Origin: Rhynchosporium graminicola
Lineage: Eukaryota; Ascomycota; Leotiomycetes; Helotiales; Ploettnerulaceae
Direction: 5' to 3'
NCBI GenBank assembly: GCA_900074885.1
Contig: FJUW01000024.1
Location: forward strand, 434,001 to 498,000
DNA: 64,000 nt
Both the position numbers and the translations under genes were made by a program. Positions within the stretch are counted from its first letter, which is position 1, and each line of letters starts with the position of its first letter. Shown here piece by piece: positions 25,253-37,578 of this stretch. The notes below the pieces were generated by a model. That model worked only from the letters and a program-made list of their open reading frames with translations. It searched no databases and had not been told where the DNA came from.

Positions 25253-27100
25253 ACTTATAATAGTATATTTCTATTATTAATAGTAAGTTATAAAATAAAT
25301 AGTATTTAAGATTATAATAGTAGTAGTTTTTAAGTAATAATTATATTAAATTTCTATGTAGAGAATAATAAAGTAATTAGATAGAAAATATAGTAAACTT
25401 ATAAATACTTCTCTTTTATATTATAAAAATAGTTTACCTCTTTAAGTAATATTATAAGTATTAAGTATATATATAAAATCTATAGATTAATTTTAATTAT
25501 AATAGATATTAAAAGACTAAAGGATCTTAATACTACTATTACTACTACTACTACTATAATTTCTATTATTATTATTACTACTACTTTTCTCTCTTTATAT
25601 AAATCATTTGTAGCTCTTCTATAGTCTATAGCTATAATATTAGTTACTTATAAGGCTAGCTTTATCTTCTATTACTTATCTTCTATTACTAATACTATAA
25701 TATAGCTATCTGCTTTATTCTATCTTTATATTACTACTTTATATATATATATATATATTAGTTTTTCTAGAATTTATTTTTAAATACTTATTAAGTTAGA
25801 TATTTTATAAACTTTAGGGCTATAAGACCTTATTCCGCGTGATTATTATATACTATAGTTAAATTATAATAGCCTATTTCTATTATAATAATAAGTAATA
25901 AGTAAGAGAAACTATAAGTTATAATTAAAGTAGTATTCTAGTAATAGAAGTAGATTAAGTAACTAAATATATAGCTATATTATAAGTATTTCTCCTTTTT
26001 ATTATAATAATAATCAACTTCTTTAAATAATATTATAGTTATAGTAGATTTATATAATAATTTTGTTATATTTATAATATATATTAATATATTATAGAAT
26101 ATCTAGTATTATTATTATTTCAACTACTACTATTACTTTTATTATAATTATAATTAAATTTATTACTATTACTATTACTATTACTATTACTATTACTATT
26201 ACTATTACTATTACTATTACTATTACTATTACTATTACTATTACTATTACTATTTCTTTCTCTTTCTATAAGTTATTTATAGCTCTTCTGTAATCTACAG
26301 ACTTATTATTTACTACTTATAAGGCTCGTTTTACACTCTATTATTATTTTAATATAGCTATTCGCGCTAATCTTTTTCTTATTACTACTCTATATATAAG
26401 AGTTAAATTAAATTAAATTTTTTTTTTTTAATTATTAAGCTAAAGCTCTTTATAAGCATTAAGATTATAAGTACTTCTATCTCGTAATCGCTATACGTAA
26501 TAGTCTATTCTTATTCTAATATAAATAATAAAATTAAAGAGACTTTAAGGATATAATAATAGTAGTATTCTAAGTAATAATAATAATAAATTCCTAAGGA
26601 ATAAATATAAATTAAATATACTAAAATCTAATATTATATATATATAAATATAAAAAAATTCTTTTTATTATAATTTTACTTTTCCTATTTAAGTAGTATC
26701 GAGATCTTCTCTTAGCATTCTTCTTATACCCATGATAATCATTATCTCCTTATTTAAATAATATCAAGATCTTCTATTAGTAATTTATAATACGCTTCAG
26801 ATCTTTAAGCTTTATATTAGTAATAATTAACTCGAGTTATTATATTACGTTTATAGGACTCTACTTTGGCCTCTATTATATATTATATATAATATCTAAA
26901 CTAAAAAAGCTAGATATTATTACTTAAGTATAAATTAAAAGGAAATATTAATTATATTCATTTAATTATATCTATTATAGATACTTAAGCTTAAAAGAAG
27001 GATTTAACTAACCTCTAAGCTATATTTATCTAAGTCTAATATTATTTAATATAATTTAGAAACAAAAAAGCTAACCTTAATTAAATTCAGCTTATAGATA
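25253..27100. repeat. Diverged tandem repeats, about three units of ~600-630 bp
   Basis: Units start near 25253, 25860 and 26495. Shared blocks in the same order: TATTTCTATTAT.. near the start, GTAATATTATA, a microsatellite of ACT/ATT units, then GCTCTTCT.TA.TCTA.A and CTTATAAGGCT. Units differ mostly by transitions and by microsatellite length; the third unit is the least complete. Confidence 0.6.
26155..26256. repeat. Microsatellite (ATTACT)n, about 16 copies
   Basis: Near-perfect hexamer array inside the second tandem unit. The first unit has a shorter ACT/ATT array at about 25530-25590. Confidence 0.9.
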
Positions 27101-27399
27101 TTAGATGATTTAAATATTAAATAAAAGCCTATTTATTTATTATAAAAATTATACTTAGTAATTTCATAGCGTAATAATACTAATATAATCTATATATAGC
27201 TATATAAGTATCTATAAATACCTATATAGCTATAGCTTATAGAATATATATAACTAACTTTAACTATTCTACTCTAATTATAATTATTAAAGACTTTTCA
27301 TATTATAATAATCTTAGTATATCTTAGTTTCAAATATATAACTTAAAAATAAAAAAGATACTTATTTAAGCTTAATAAAGCTCTAATATAAAAGTATAA

Positions 27400-27645
27400 T
27401 ATTACAGTAATATCATATCGTAATACTAATATAATATAATAGTATAATAGCGTAATAATATTAAAGTATAGAATCTTAAAACTATAATAATATAAAATAT
27501 AATAGCGTAAAAGTATAATATTATAATAGTAATAACGTAATAGTATAATAGTATAATAGCTTAAAAGCATAATAGTATATTAGTATAAAATCGTAATAAT
27601 ATAATAATATAATAGTAATAGCGTAAAAGTATAATAGCGCTAATA
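27400..27645. repeat. Imperfect array of GTAATA/ATAATAGCGTAA units
   Basis: Repeated ATAATAGCGTAAAAGTATAAT-like units of variable length. AT-only expansion with a surviving GCG in many units. Confidence 0.7.
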
Positions 27646-27817
27646 TCAAGGATTATTCGAAATATATATAACTTATAATACTTAAGATTATATTACTCTA
27701 ACTATTAAAAACTTTACTCTTATATATTAATATTATATCAGATTATAATAAAAGTTATATATTGAGATATTCTTATATCTTTATATATTATTAAAAAATA
27801 TTCTTAAGTATAATATT

Positions 27818-27895
27818 TTTACTACTCTTTATTACCCTTATTACTCTTATTACTTTTATTACTCTTATTACTCTTATTACTTTTATAAATATCTC
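27818..27895. repeat. Microsatellite with ATTACTCTT units
   Basis: About eight imperfect 9-base units of TTATTACTC and TTATTACTT. Confidence 0.8.
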
Positions 27896-28204
27896 TATTA
27901 TTCATATTAGTAAATTATTACGTTCTTTATAAATTTCCCTTTAATAATTAAAATACTTTAGTATTTAATATAATAACTAACCTTAAGGAATATCTTTTAC
28001 TTTTACTCTTTTATGACTCTTTCAATATATATATGAATTTATATATCTATAATATAACTTATATCTTTCTTATTATAATACTATTATACTTATTATTCTA
28101 TATAAGAGTACTTATTAAGTCTCTTTTAAAACTCTAATAGTAATTTTAATAACTCCTTTAGAGTTAGCCTAGCTTAATATATATTATATTACTCTAATTA
28201 ATAG

Positions 28205-28335
28205 TACGTCCGAGTATACTGGCGTATCGAGCCAGATTTTGATATTCCTTCTTTTCGGCCGTGCACCCGCCAAGGCGCGTCACGCTTAGATGCAGCCAAT
28301 CACAGCATTTCACGTGACCCGTTTTTTTTAACTAG
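28205..28335. other. Second GC-rich, unmutated patch
   Basis: About 130 bases of normal composition with many intact CpA sites (e.g. GCAGCCAATCACAGCATTTC). CpA is the preferred RIP target, so this stretch escaped RIP or was inserted later. With 25190-25250 it frames the tandem-repeat zone; similar AGATCTTCTAAGA sequence lies outside both patches (25157 and 28388). Confidence 0.65.
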
Positions 28336-28607
28336 TGATCTATAAATAGCTCAATATTATATAGATATCTTCTATTATTAATAGAGGATCTTCTAAGATT
28401 AGTAGAAGATTAATCTATAATATAATAATAAGATATAAAATATATATTAGATTCCTTAGATTTAGATAATTTATTTTATATATATTAGTAAAAAGATAAA
28501 GATTATTTATATAAACTTATAGAAAATTTCTCTTTTCGTAATCTCTTATTTAGAGACTTAGAGGATATAATAATAATAGAAGCTTTAGAATAATATAGTT
28601 AATAATA

Positions 28608-29289
28608 GCTATAGCTAATTCGATATACGTTAATAGCTAAATCGATGTACGCTAAAATTCTAATAACTTAGCGTATATATCTAGGGGATATATTCTTCTA
28701 TATAACTTTATACTAGAGGGTAAGGGCTATTAATATAATATGAAAATATTCATAATTCCCTGATTACCTCTAAAGCTCTGAATTATAATTCAGGTTATTC
28801 AGAACTTACTACTATTATAGCTTCTATTCTTATAGCTTATAGGCTAGCGTCTTCAGTATTAACTTATAGTAATATATCTACTAGACTTACTATAATTCAA
28901 GCTTATACTATAGCTTACGGCTATGCTCTTCAGTAGAGAGATATTCAGCTATTCCGCGCTCTGTTTATATATAACTGCGTAAATAAATATGATATAAAGA
29001 AGAAGTAATTAGTTATTATGTATTATTTAGATAATACTGCAGATACTATTATAATAAGTAAAATACTAATTAGAAGGGATATAATAAGAGGGATAAAGAT
29101 ATATACTTAAGATATAGAGAGTAAAGATGATTTTGATTATTTTATATAAGAGAGGGGGCTAGCGATATAATACATATAGTTATATATATAAATCTTAGTA
29201 GTAATAAATGCACTCTGTACTTTAAGCTCGCTTAGTTAGCTCAGCGTATATCGATTTAGCTATTCACGTATATCGATTTAGCTGTAGCC
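28608..29289. mobile_element. Non-autonomous TIR element (~680 bp), hAT- or Mutator-like
   Basis: Terminal inverted repeats of about 45 bp: CTATAGCTAATTCGATATAC at the left, complement of the right end GCTACAGCTAAATCGATATAC. Each end contains two copies of AGCTAAATCGAT. TTAATAATA flanks both sides (28599-28607 and 29290-29298), a 9-bp (or 8-bp) target duplication. No transposase frame. A relic of one end lies at about 10463-10510 in gypsy copy A. Confidence 0.7.
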
Positions 29290-29924
29290 TTAATAATATA
29301 AGAAACAAAGAGATAAGCGTAAGTAATCTTTTATTATATTATATTTAAAAGAAGAAGAACCTCTTTATATATAAGATAAGAAGTATTTATATAATTATAA
29401 GGCTTCGGTTATCTATTCTTATAAGTAAATAAGGCTACTAGCTTCTTTTACTTCTTTTAATTAATAAATAAAAATAAGATAAGATTATTTACTTAAATTA
29501 TAAATATTATTTATAAACTCTCTAAGATTTATATAACTTATATCTCGATTTATAATTTATTTAATTAAATTACTATATGATATTTAATCTTTACTCTTAC
29601 TGTTAATAGAATTACTTAAATCCTAGAATAGCTAATTCTATATTATAAATTAGGCTATAGCCTTATAATTTCCTTTATTTATTTAACTTTACTCTTTAAT
29701 TAAAGTATTACTTCGACTTTGATTAGTTTATATACTTTATATATACTTTCTTTTATTAATCTATATAAATAATAGAATTCATCTTCTCTATTTAGAAGCT
29801 TCTTTACTTACTTAGGGTAATTTAAATTTACTGACTAGATAAAAGTATATATATAATTAATAATAATCTCTACCCTTATATTAAGAGATAGCTATAAGAA
29901 GTATATTATATACTTTTACTAATT

Positions 29925-30100
29925 ACGTTATATCTGATTACTTATATAGCTTAGAGTATACTCATATGATCTTCTTATATATTTAAAGTAAGTTTTCTTT
30001 CTTTCTTATAGAGAGATAACGCTCTTTATAATTAATATTCAGAGACTACTTTAATTCTCTATCTCTTAATACTTTAAAATAATCTTTCACCTTTTTATTA
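29925..30100. repeat. LTR-like repeat, ~170 bp, also at 53067-53236
   Basis: The two copies share CATATGATCTTCTTATATATT, GAGATAACGCTCT and AATACTTTAAAATAATC in order and spacing. The copy lies where gypsy copy B loses its 3' end. Ends look like TTATATCT and CTTT(C/A)(A/C), so an LTR is likely but not proven. Confidence 0.5.
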
Positions 30101-30129
30101 AAGCCTATCTTGCTTTTATATTATATCTT

Positions 30130-33100
30130 TATTAAAACTATTATCGTCGATATTCGCATAATAAGTACTAGCGGTTCTTTAATAGTAGTAAATCCTTTAA
30201 TAGTAACTAACTAGTTATATTATAATAATAAAACTATATTAGTTATAGCTTCTAAATTAGATAGTAAGTTATATTTGCTTTATCTATTTATAATAGAAGG
30301 CGAGTATAAGTAGAGCGTAAGATATATAGAGGAAGAGGTTTATTAATATTAGAGCCCCTCTCTCTTTAATTACGATAACTACTTAATCTATAAGTATTAT
30401 TCTTTTTATATTACTATATAGTTACTTAAGAAGTTAGCTTTACTGATTACTATAATAATAGTATTATAATCTTATCTATTAATCAACTTAATAATAATTA
30501 CTATATTATTAGTAAGTTCTATTCTGCTTTAGAATTAGAGATAATTATAAGGTGAGATATAAGGGCCTAACGGATCTATAATATCAATATCTGTAGTAAC
30601 CTTACTAGTTCTAGTTAGTACGCTTTCAGTAGCGTATTATATATATTATTTAAGATATATTCGCACTTTCCTTAAGCTAAAGTATAATAATATCTTAATT
30701 ATAGAACTTCTCTATTTATTCGATAAGCTTAACTCTAAGCTATATTAGTATTATTTAGTATTAAAGAGTAATTATAAGTACACAAGTTAGTTGAATCTAA
30801 ATATAGTTATATATACTAATATATTAAGCTACTTAATTATATTAATATAGAGTATATTATCTTATTCGATTTACTTCTAAGTAGTAATACTAATAGATTA
30901 GAGCTGAACTAAGATAGTATTATAGCTACTTATAAGGCTATTAATCGAATCTAGTATCTTACGAAATTTACTGCTCCTACTATTATATTAGAGATTATAA
31001 CTATATAATTAGTAGAGACTTAAGCTTTAAGATAATCTATAGAGAAAGTATATAAAGAGTTAGAGTTTATTAAAGTAGTAAGTTAAGATCTTAAGAGCCT
31101 TAGATACTAGTATAATACTAATATAATATAGGATTTAGATACTCTAATAATAGATTTAGCGAAAACTAGAGTAATAATATAATTAGTATTAAAGTAGTCG
31201 AAGAAGTTAACTACTCTTATACGGGATTTTATAAAGAAAGCGATATTTAAAGCTATAATATTAGATATTAGAAGAAAGAGGAATTTGCCTTCTAGTTCTA
31301 AGATAGTATTAGATCTAGATACTCTCGGACCTTCCCTAAAGAAGAAAGCCTATAGGATTAGCTATTATACTCGATCCGCTATAAAAGCTATATTATTAAA
31401 TTTAAGTAAAGAGTTAAATATAATAATTCTAGTTCTAGATATTCTAGATCTTCTAGAAGGTCCGGAAACCTTAAGGGAGAAAGCTAGTAAAGTAGAAGTA
31501 GTAAAGAAAATAGAGTTTTAGATATAGCGATATTATAGAGTATAATCAGGAGATTATCCTTAGTAATAAATTTTAATCCTAATATCTATAATAGTTTATT
31601 ATTCTTTAAGTAACTATAGTTATTTATTCTATCTTCTTAAGCCTTAATCTATTAATCTAGTTTATATAAAGGTCCCGGTTTACTTAAGTTAATAGTATAG
31701 AAATCTCTAAGCTTATATAAAGTACTTATTAGATCGGAAGTATTATATTAAGTTAAGTCTAGATTATAACTTAGCTAGCTAACTTAATACTTTAGATTAT
31801 CTCTTAAGAGCTATATAATAAGTATATCTTATAACTCTTACTCTTCTTAACTTATAATAATCTCTAGGAGTAGATTTAGTAGCTCCTAGCTTAATAATAA
31901 GTCGTCCGAGTCCTTAAAGAGTAATTCCAGGGCGAATATATCGTATATAGAAGATCTAGGAGGTAAATCTAGCTTATAGGAGTATCTGATCTTAGCTAGG
32001 ACCTAATATAGTCCTACCTAGAGGCTAGATAGCTTTTTACTTAGCTAGTAATTCTTAAGGTTCCTTATAGAGAGAAATACCTTATCTCTAACTTCCTAGT
32101 CGATATTACGCTATTTCAGGTCAGTTATAGCGCTTATCCTTTACTAAGTAGCTAATATATTAGCTTTTATAAACTCGATAGCGGATTTAGTACGTTTAAC
32201 TAAGGATTTAATATCGATATAATTAAGCTTCTCTTACGGTATCGATATAATAAGTTACTTCTAATCCTAGCTATTCCGTAGTAGTATACTATATTTAAGA
32301 GTATATAGCGCTATACTAATAGAATCGTAAGGTAAGATTACTTAAGCGCGGTCTATTATCAGTAGTAGTTCGCCCTAGTTACTCTAGTAGTAATTAACGA
32401 AAGGTCTAAGGCTTTAGTTAATATACCGGTTTATAATCTCCGTTTATCTATTAGTTTACTAGTAAAAGGAGATAAAGAGCTTAATCTTAACTCTAATTAT
32501 ATAGTAAAACTCTTACTAGAAATATAAGATAAACTATACTCCTCAGTTAGATATAATTAACTTAGAGGTATATCCGAAGCGATATATCTATCAGATAAAT
32601 AGCGTAACTATCCCGCGGGCGTCGATATTATAGTAGTATAATACTAATATAAAGTCCTTCCTTAAGTAGTCGATAAATACTAATATCTTATTAAATCCTT
32701 AGTTATTAGGTAAGAAGTCCTTAAAATCTATAGCTAAATATTATATAAGATAGGTAAGTACTAGTAATAAGTAGAGGAATCCTTATTATTTTATCTACTT
32801 CAGATAAGATTACTAGTAAGAGTAGTAATTATAAGTATACTATTTTATATCTGATACGAGTCCTTTCTAGTAGTAATAAGTAGAAATTATTTTAGTAGTC
32901 TTATAAGTATTTAGATAAGCAGAGGAAACTTAATTATAGACTTCGCTAATTAAATAAGTATATAATAGAGTATAGTGTTATACGTATAGATAACTATTAT
33001 AAAGTAGTAAGCTATCGTTAATAGTATAGCTATTTCCTAATATACTCTCTATTTATTAGAGAACGATTCTTAGTTAAATTAATATAGTTTCTCGATTAAA

Positions 33101-36100
33101 TCAAAAGAGTTATATATAAGTTCCGATAGTATATTAGTCCTTAGCGATATTAAGTATATATAACTAATCTAATTAATAAAATATTTAGCTAATTCCGCGT
33201 TAATCCTAAGATCTAAGTAATCTAGTAATAGTAAAACCCGATATCTATTATCCTATTTCTACTATTCTTATATCTTCAGGTCTTATTCCTTATAGCTAAG
33301 GATATTAGCCTTAGCGTTATCTTTACTAAGCGTATATATAATTTGAAAGTTGAATTCGGATAGGAATTCTATCTATTTAGCTTACTTATTAATTAGAACC
33401 TTAGTAGTTATAAAGTATTCTAAGGATCGATAGTCCGTATATATACTAGTATAGTATTATAATAATATAAGTTCAGGTCTCTATTTCTGGAAAGACTTAA
33501 TAATAATATATAATTCCTTATTATAGATCTTCTAATTTAGTTCGTATCTATTAAGAATATAGAAGTAGAATCTAATTAGATACTACTAGTTATCTTTATA
33601 TTAATAGGAAATAACTCTAGCTATTATACTATCAGAAGTATTAGTTTCTAGTTTAGTTTATAATTCTAAGTCGAAATAGTATAATTTCTGCACTAATAGT
33701 AGCTATTACTATAGCTCGTCGAAGGATTCCTTATAATCGTTAGTGAAATTCTATAGTACTATAAGCCGAATAAGTACTAAGAGAGGTTTAGTAATAAGTC
33801 CGAAATTCCGAATAAATTAATAATAGAAAATATAGAATCCTAGGAAAGATTTTATAATAATTACTGTTTCGAAGTACTTCTAGTTTACTAATAGTACTAC
33901 CTCCTCGAGATCTAGCTCGATTCCGTTAGTAGTAATAATATATCTAAGGTATTTAGTCTAAGTAATATAGAATTCGCTTTTCTTAATATCTACTTAGAGT
34001 CCGGTATCTATTAAGTATTATAATACTAATTTAATATATTCTTCGTACTTCTAGAGCCTTTCTGAGTATATAAGAATATTATCTAAGTAAGCTATATAGA
34101 AATCGTCTAGATAATCTAATAGTATATTATTTATATATTATTAGTATATACTAAGTCTATTATAGAGCTTAAAAGGTAGTACCTTATATTTATAGGATCT
34201 GAAACAGGTTCGAAAGATAATATACTCCTCTGATTCAGGGTCTATATAGATACGATTAAATACTATATAGATATCTAGTTTAGTAAAAACTACTACTTTA
34301 GATATATAGGTTAAGAGCTTATTAATCCTAGGTATTAAGTATAAATCCTTTCGAGTGATCGTATTAAGCTTATAATAGTTAATATAGAAGCGTAGCCCTC
34401 TATCGGCCTTCTTAATAAATAGTATAAGTAATACGAAAGGGCTTTAGCTAGATTTAATAAATCCCTTATCCAGGTTCTCTATAAGGTATTACTTAGTTAC
34501 TTATAGTTCCTTCGTAGACTACTAATATAAGAGCGAATATATATTAAGTAATAGTTCTTTTAGAATAATTTTATAATTATATTAGTAATAAGGCAGAAGA
34601 ATATTAGAATCCCGCTTAGAAAAAGCTTCCTTAAGAGTATAATACTATTCTGATAGCTTTTCGGCTATAAGTTATTTAGTATTAAGATCCTTAGGAGAGT
34701 TACTATCCGGATAATCTTATAAGATATAATCTATCTCGTAGATACTAATAAAGAATAATTCAGAGCTTTCGCGTTTTATATTAAAATAAAAAGCTATAGT
34801 ACTAATTTAGTAAATCGGAACCGGTTTCTAGATCCTCGAAGATTAAGAGGTGCACTCGCGGTAGGGTTTCGGCGCGGGTATATTTCTTAATAATTTCAGA
34901 GTAGAAAAGGATTCGGATTCCTTATCGATAGGCGGAAATAAGTTAAATAATAAGGATAATACGTTAATATACTATATTATTACTATTTAGAGTAATCGGT
35001 ATTAGTCTAGCTAGTTTATAGCTGAGTCCCGCGTATTAGTATCGATTTAGTAAGATCGATTAATACTAGGTTTATAAGATAATAAAGTTATAATTATCTC
35101 CTTATCGTATCAGAAGGTAACTAGATATCGTTCCGGCTATAGTAGCTTATAATAGAGCGTATTAAGCTTAACTTAAAATCGTTATATTTATTTAATACTA
35201 ATAATTATATCTTATTATCCTAAATCAAGGAGAATAAAAGAGCAGTTATAAATACGCTTATTATTAATAGAAAAGTATAAACGTATAGAATAAGTAATAT
35301 AAGTTCTAATAGACTATTAGAAACTATATACTAGAATAGAATAAGGTAGTAGCTCGATTTTAATACTAAGGGGCCCTGATAGTTATTCGATAAGAGTACG
35401 ATTAATAAATAAGTATCCGTTCGCTCCGGTATCGATTAAGCTATTTATAGAGACTCTTAGCTTATTTATACTAACTATAGTCAGGTATATAAATTACTTA
35501 CCTCCTATTAGAGAGTTAAGATTAAGATTAGAGAGATTATACTTATATAGACCTAGGAAGGAGTTTTTACCTAAGCCTTATTATTTTCCTTTAGTATTAG
35601 TCCAGATTCGGAAGGTATATCTTCTACTACCTCTTTAGTCGCTTCTTCCTCTTCTGGGAATTCGTCGATTAATTAAACCTTAAGCGAGTTAAGGTAATCT
35701 AGCTTAATATAGCCGAGTTATCTATAACTATAATACCTAAGGGGTTCTCCGGTTATTATAATAGAGCGTTTTAACGCGGAGGGAGTACTAGCCTATACTA
35801 GGGTAGAGGTATATACGTATAATACGGGAGTAGCTTATCGAGGGGCTAAGCTTAGGGACCGGTAAGGAGTAGAACTAGAAGAGGTCGTAGTAGTAATAGT
35901 AAGCTTATAGTATTATATCTAAGTAGTAGCTTTCTCGGGATAAGTATATTCTAAGTTATAGCGATACTTAGTATTAAAAGAAAGTAAGGATCTAACTATA
36001 GAAACGTAATCCTTATCTTATATTAATTTAATAATAAGAGTTAAAGCACGTAAGGATAATATAATCTTATCTTATATATAGAAAAACTACTTTTTCTTTT

Positions 36101-37578
36101 TAACTTTACCTTAGATAATAGCGCTTTAAAATCGACTATAAAACTCAGCGAAAGTCTCGCAGGTATAGCTAGGTTATTATATTTCTAAGTAATAAAAAGC
36201 GTTATAATAATTATCTTCTTCTAAACTAATAAGAAAGTTCTCCTCTAATAAAGAGATTATTTTATCGCTAGTCTTAAACTTGTTAGCGAGATACTAGAGC
36301 GTAAGATACTTCTTAGCTAATCTAATAACTAGTCCCTATACGAGAACGCGCTAGGAGAGGTCCGTAGGATAATAGTCGGTATTTATAGCTAGCTAGTCTC
36401 GTATCGATACTCTCTACTAGAGGAAAGTAGGATCCGATCTATTATCTAGAGGTAAGATATTCTTAGTAAGATAAGACTTCTTAGAGCGTAACTCTACTGA
36501 TTCGGTACCGGGAGAGAGCGATAGTTTATTAGGAATAGTATCCTCTCTCTCGGTACTACGTATCAGAATAGAGTTTATTAGCTTATTAAACTCCGGAATA
36601 CGTAGAGATTATAATACTAGCTCTAGTAGAAGAGTCGAAGATAAGCGAGGGACCCCTGCGAGAAACCTATCTTATACGGAGATTAGTCTATCTATAGTAT
36701 CTTCTAGAGAGTTATTCTTTTTCTCCTAGTCTACTAATCGTTATAAGAGGGAATAGATCAGATCCGAGTTATCTGCAGAGATAAGAGTACTTAGCGATTA
36801 TACTCCTAGTGAATTTCGCTTTTATTTTCCTTTCTCTCTTAGTTAGTATTTCCTTAATAAAGTATTAATATTCTCTAGTATAAGAGACGTTTAGAGTAAG
36901 GAGGAGTATAATAGATTAAGTTCGGAGGTAGAGCGAGAGAGATCGCGTTAAGTTCCCCTAGAACCGGAAGAGTCTCTAGTTCATTAGTTAAAAGCTATAA
37001 TAGTAGCTTAAAAAGGAGTATATTAGGGCTATTTCAGTAGCGATATATAGAAGTTAAAGTTCCGGGGTATTTATTATACTTTCTTCAAAATCTATTTATA
37101 ATTCCTTTATACTAAGAGGGTTATTAAAAGAGCGTTAGCGAAAACCTCCCCTATTATATTATTTATAATAAGCTAAATTAAACCCTGATTTATAGCTATC
37201 CGAGAGATCTCTAGAATCTCGGCTATATAAGAGTAGTTATTAAATAACTAACTTAGTAGATAAGATATTATATTAGGCTATCTCCGGCTATCTTAATCTT
37301 TTTATTTAATATAATAATATAAGACTTAAAGTAGTATATAAGTAAGAATAAAGTAAGTAGGGAAGCTAAGAGCGATCTTATATAGTCTACTACTAAGGAA
37401 ATAAAAAGATAAGGAAGGGAGAAGAGGAGAGATAGAGTATAAGGCACCTTATATATATATGCCGGTACTAGTCTAATACTATACCGAGTCGGATACTAGT
37501 TATGCCGGGATACCTGTGAACTTGGGCCCCGGTATCTATCCTTCTCCTCATGTGATATTCAGGTGAGCTGTCGTCACA
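30130..37578 (-). mobile_element. Ty3/gypsy retrotransposon, copy B (5' LTR to integrase, 3' end lost)
   Basis: The 5' LTR is at 37310-37578. Minus-strand gag-pol is readable through RIP stops: zinc knuckle near 35704-35750 (YYSYR.LGYIKLD, from CX2CX4HX4C by Cys/His to Tyr changes), protease LIDTGANGYLFI near 35415-35450, reverse transcriptase LPFKLYNRL and YLDNILIYS (YLDD to YLDN by RIP) near 34060-34180, integrase core IISNxGVxF (from SDRG) and FYxQTN near 32480-32570. Homology with copy A ends at about 30130, about 75 bp before the 3' LTR, where the LTR-like repeat 29925-30100 begins. The 5' end is inserted in the pol of the next element. Confidence 0.85.
37310..37578 (-). repeat. 5' LTR of gypsy copy B (269 bp)
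   Basis: Starts TGTGACGACAGCTCACCTGA on the minus strand and ends ATTATATTA. The first ~100 bases keep normal composition (37480-37578), unlike the other two LTRs of this family, so this is the best copy for reconstructing the family's consensus LTR. Confidence 0.85.

Noticed and set aside
26155..27895. CRISPR-like array of short repeats
   Set aside because: Units are 6-16 bases without unique spacers, in a fungal genome; these are microsatellites.
31285..31521. 78-codon open frame on the plus strand inside gypsy copy B
   Set aside because: It is antisense to the minus-strand pol of the element and has no domain. Long frames appear by chance where RIP removed C from one strand.
8847..37578. 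One giant LTR element with LTRs at 8847 and 37310 in the same orientation
   Set aside because: Flanking 5-mers (TAAGA and CTTTT) do not match, and two separate partial gypsy copies plus LINE, copia and other elements lie between them.
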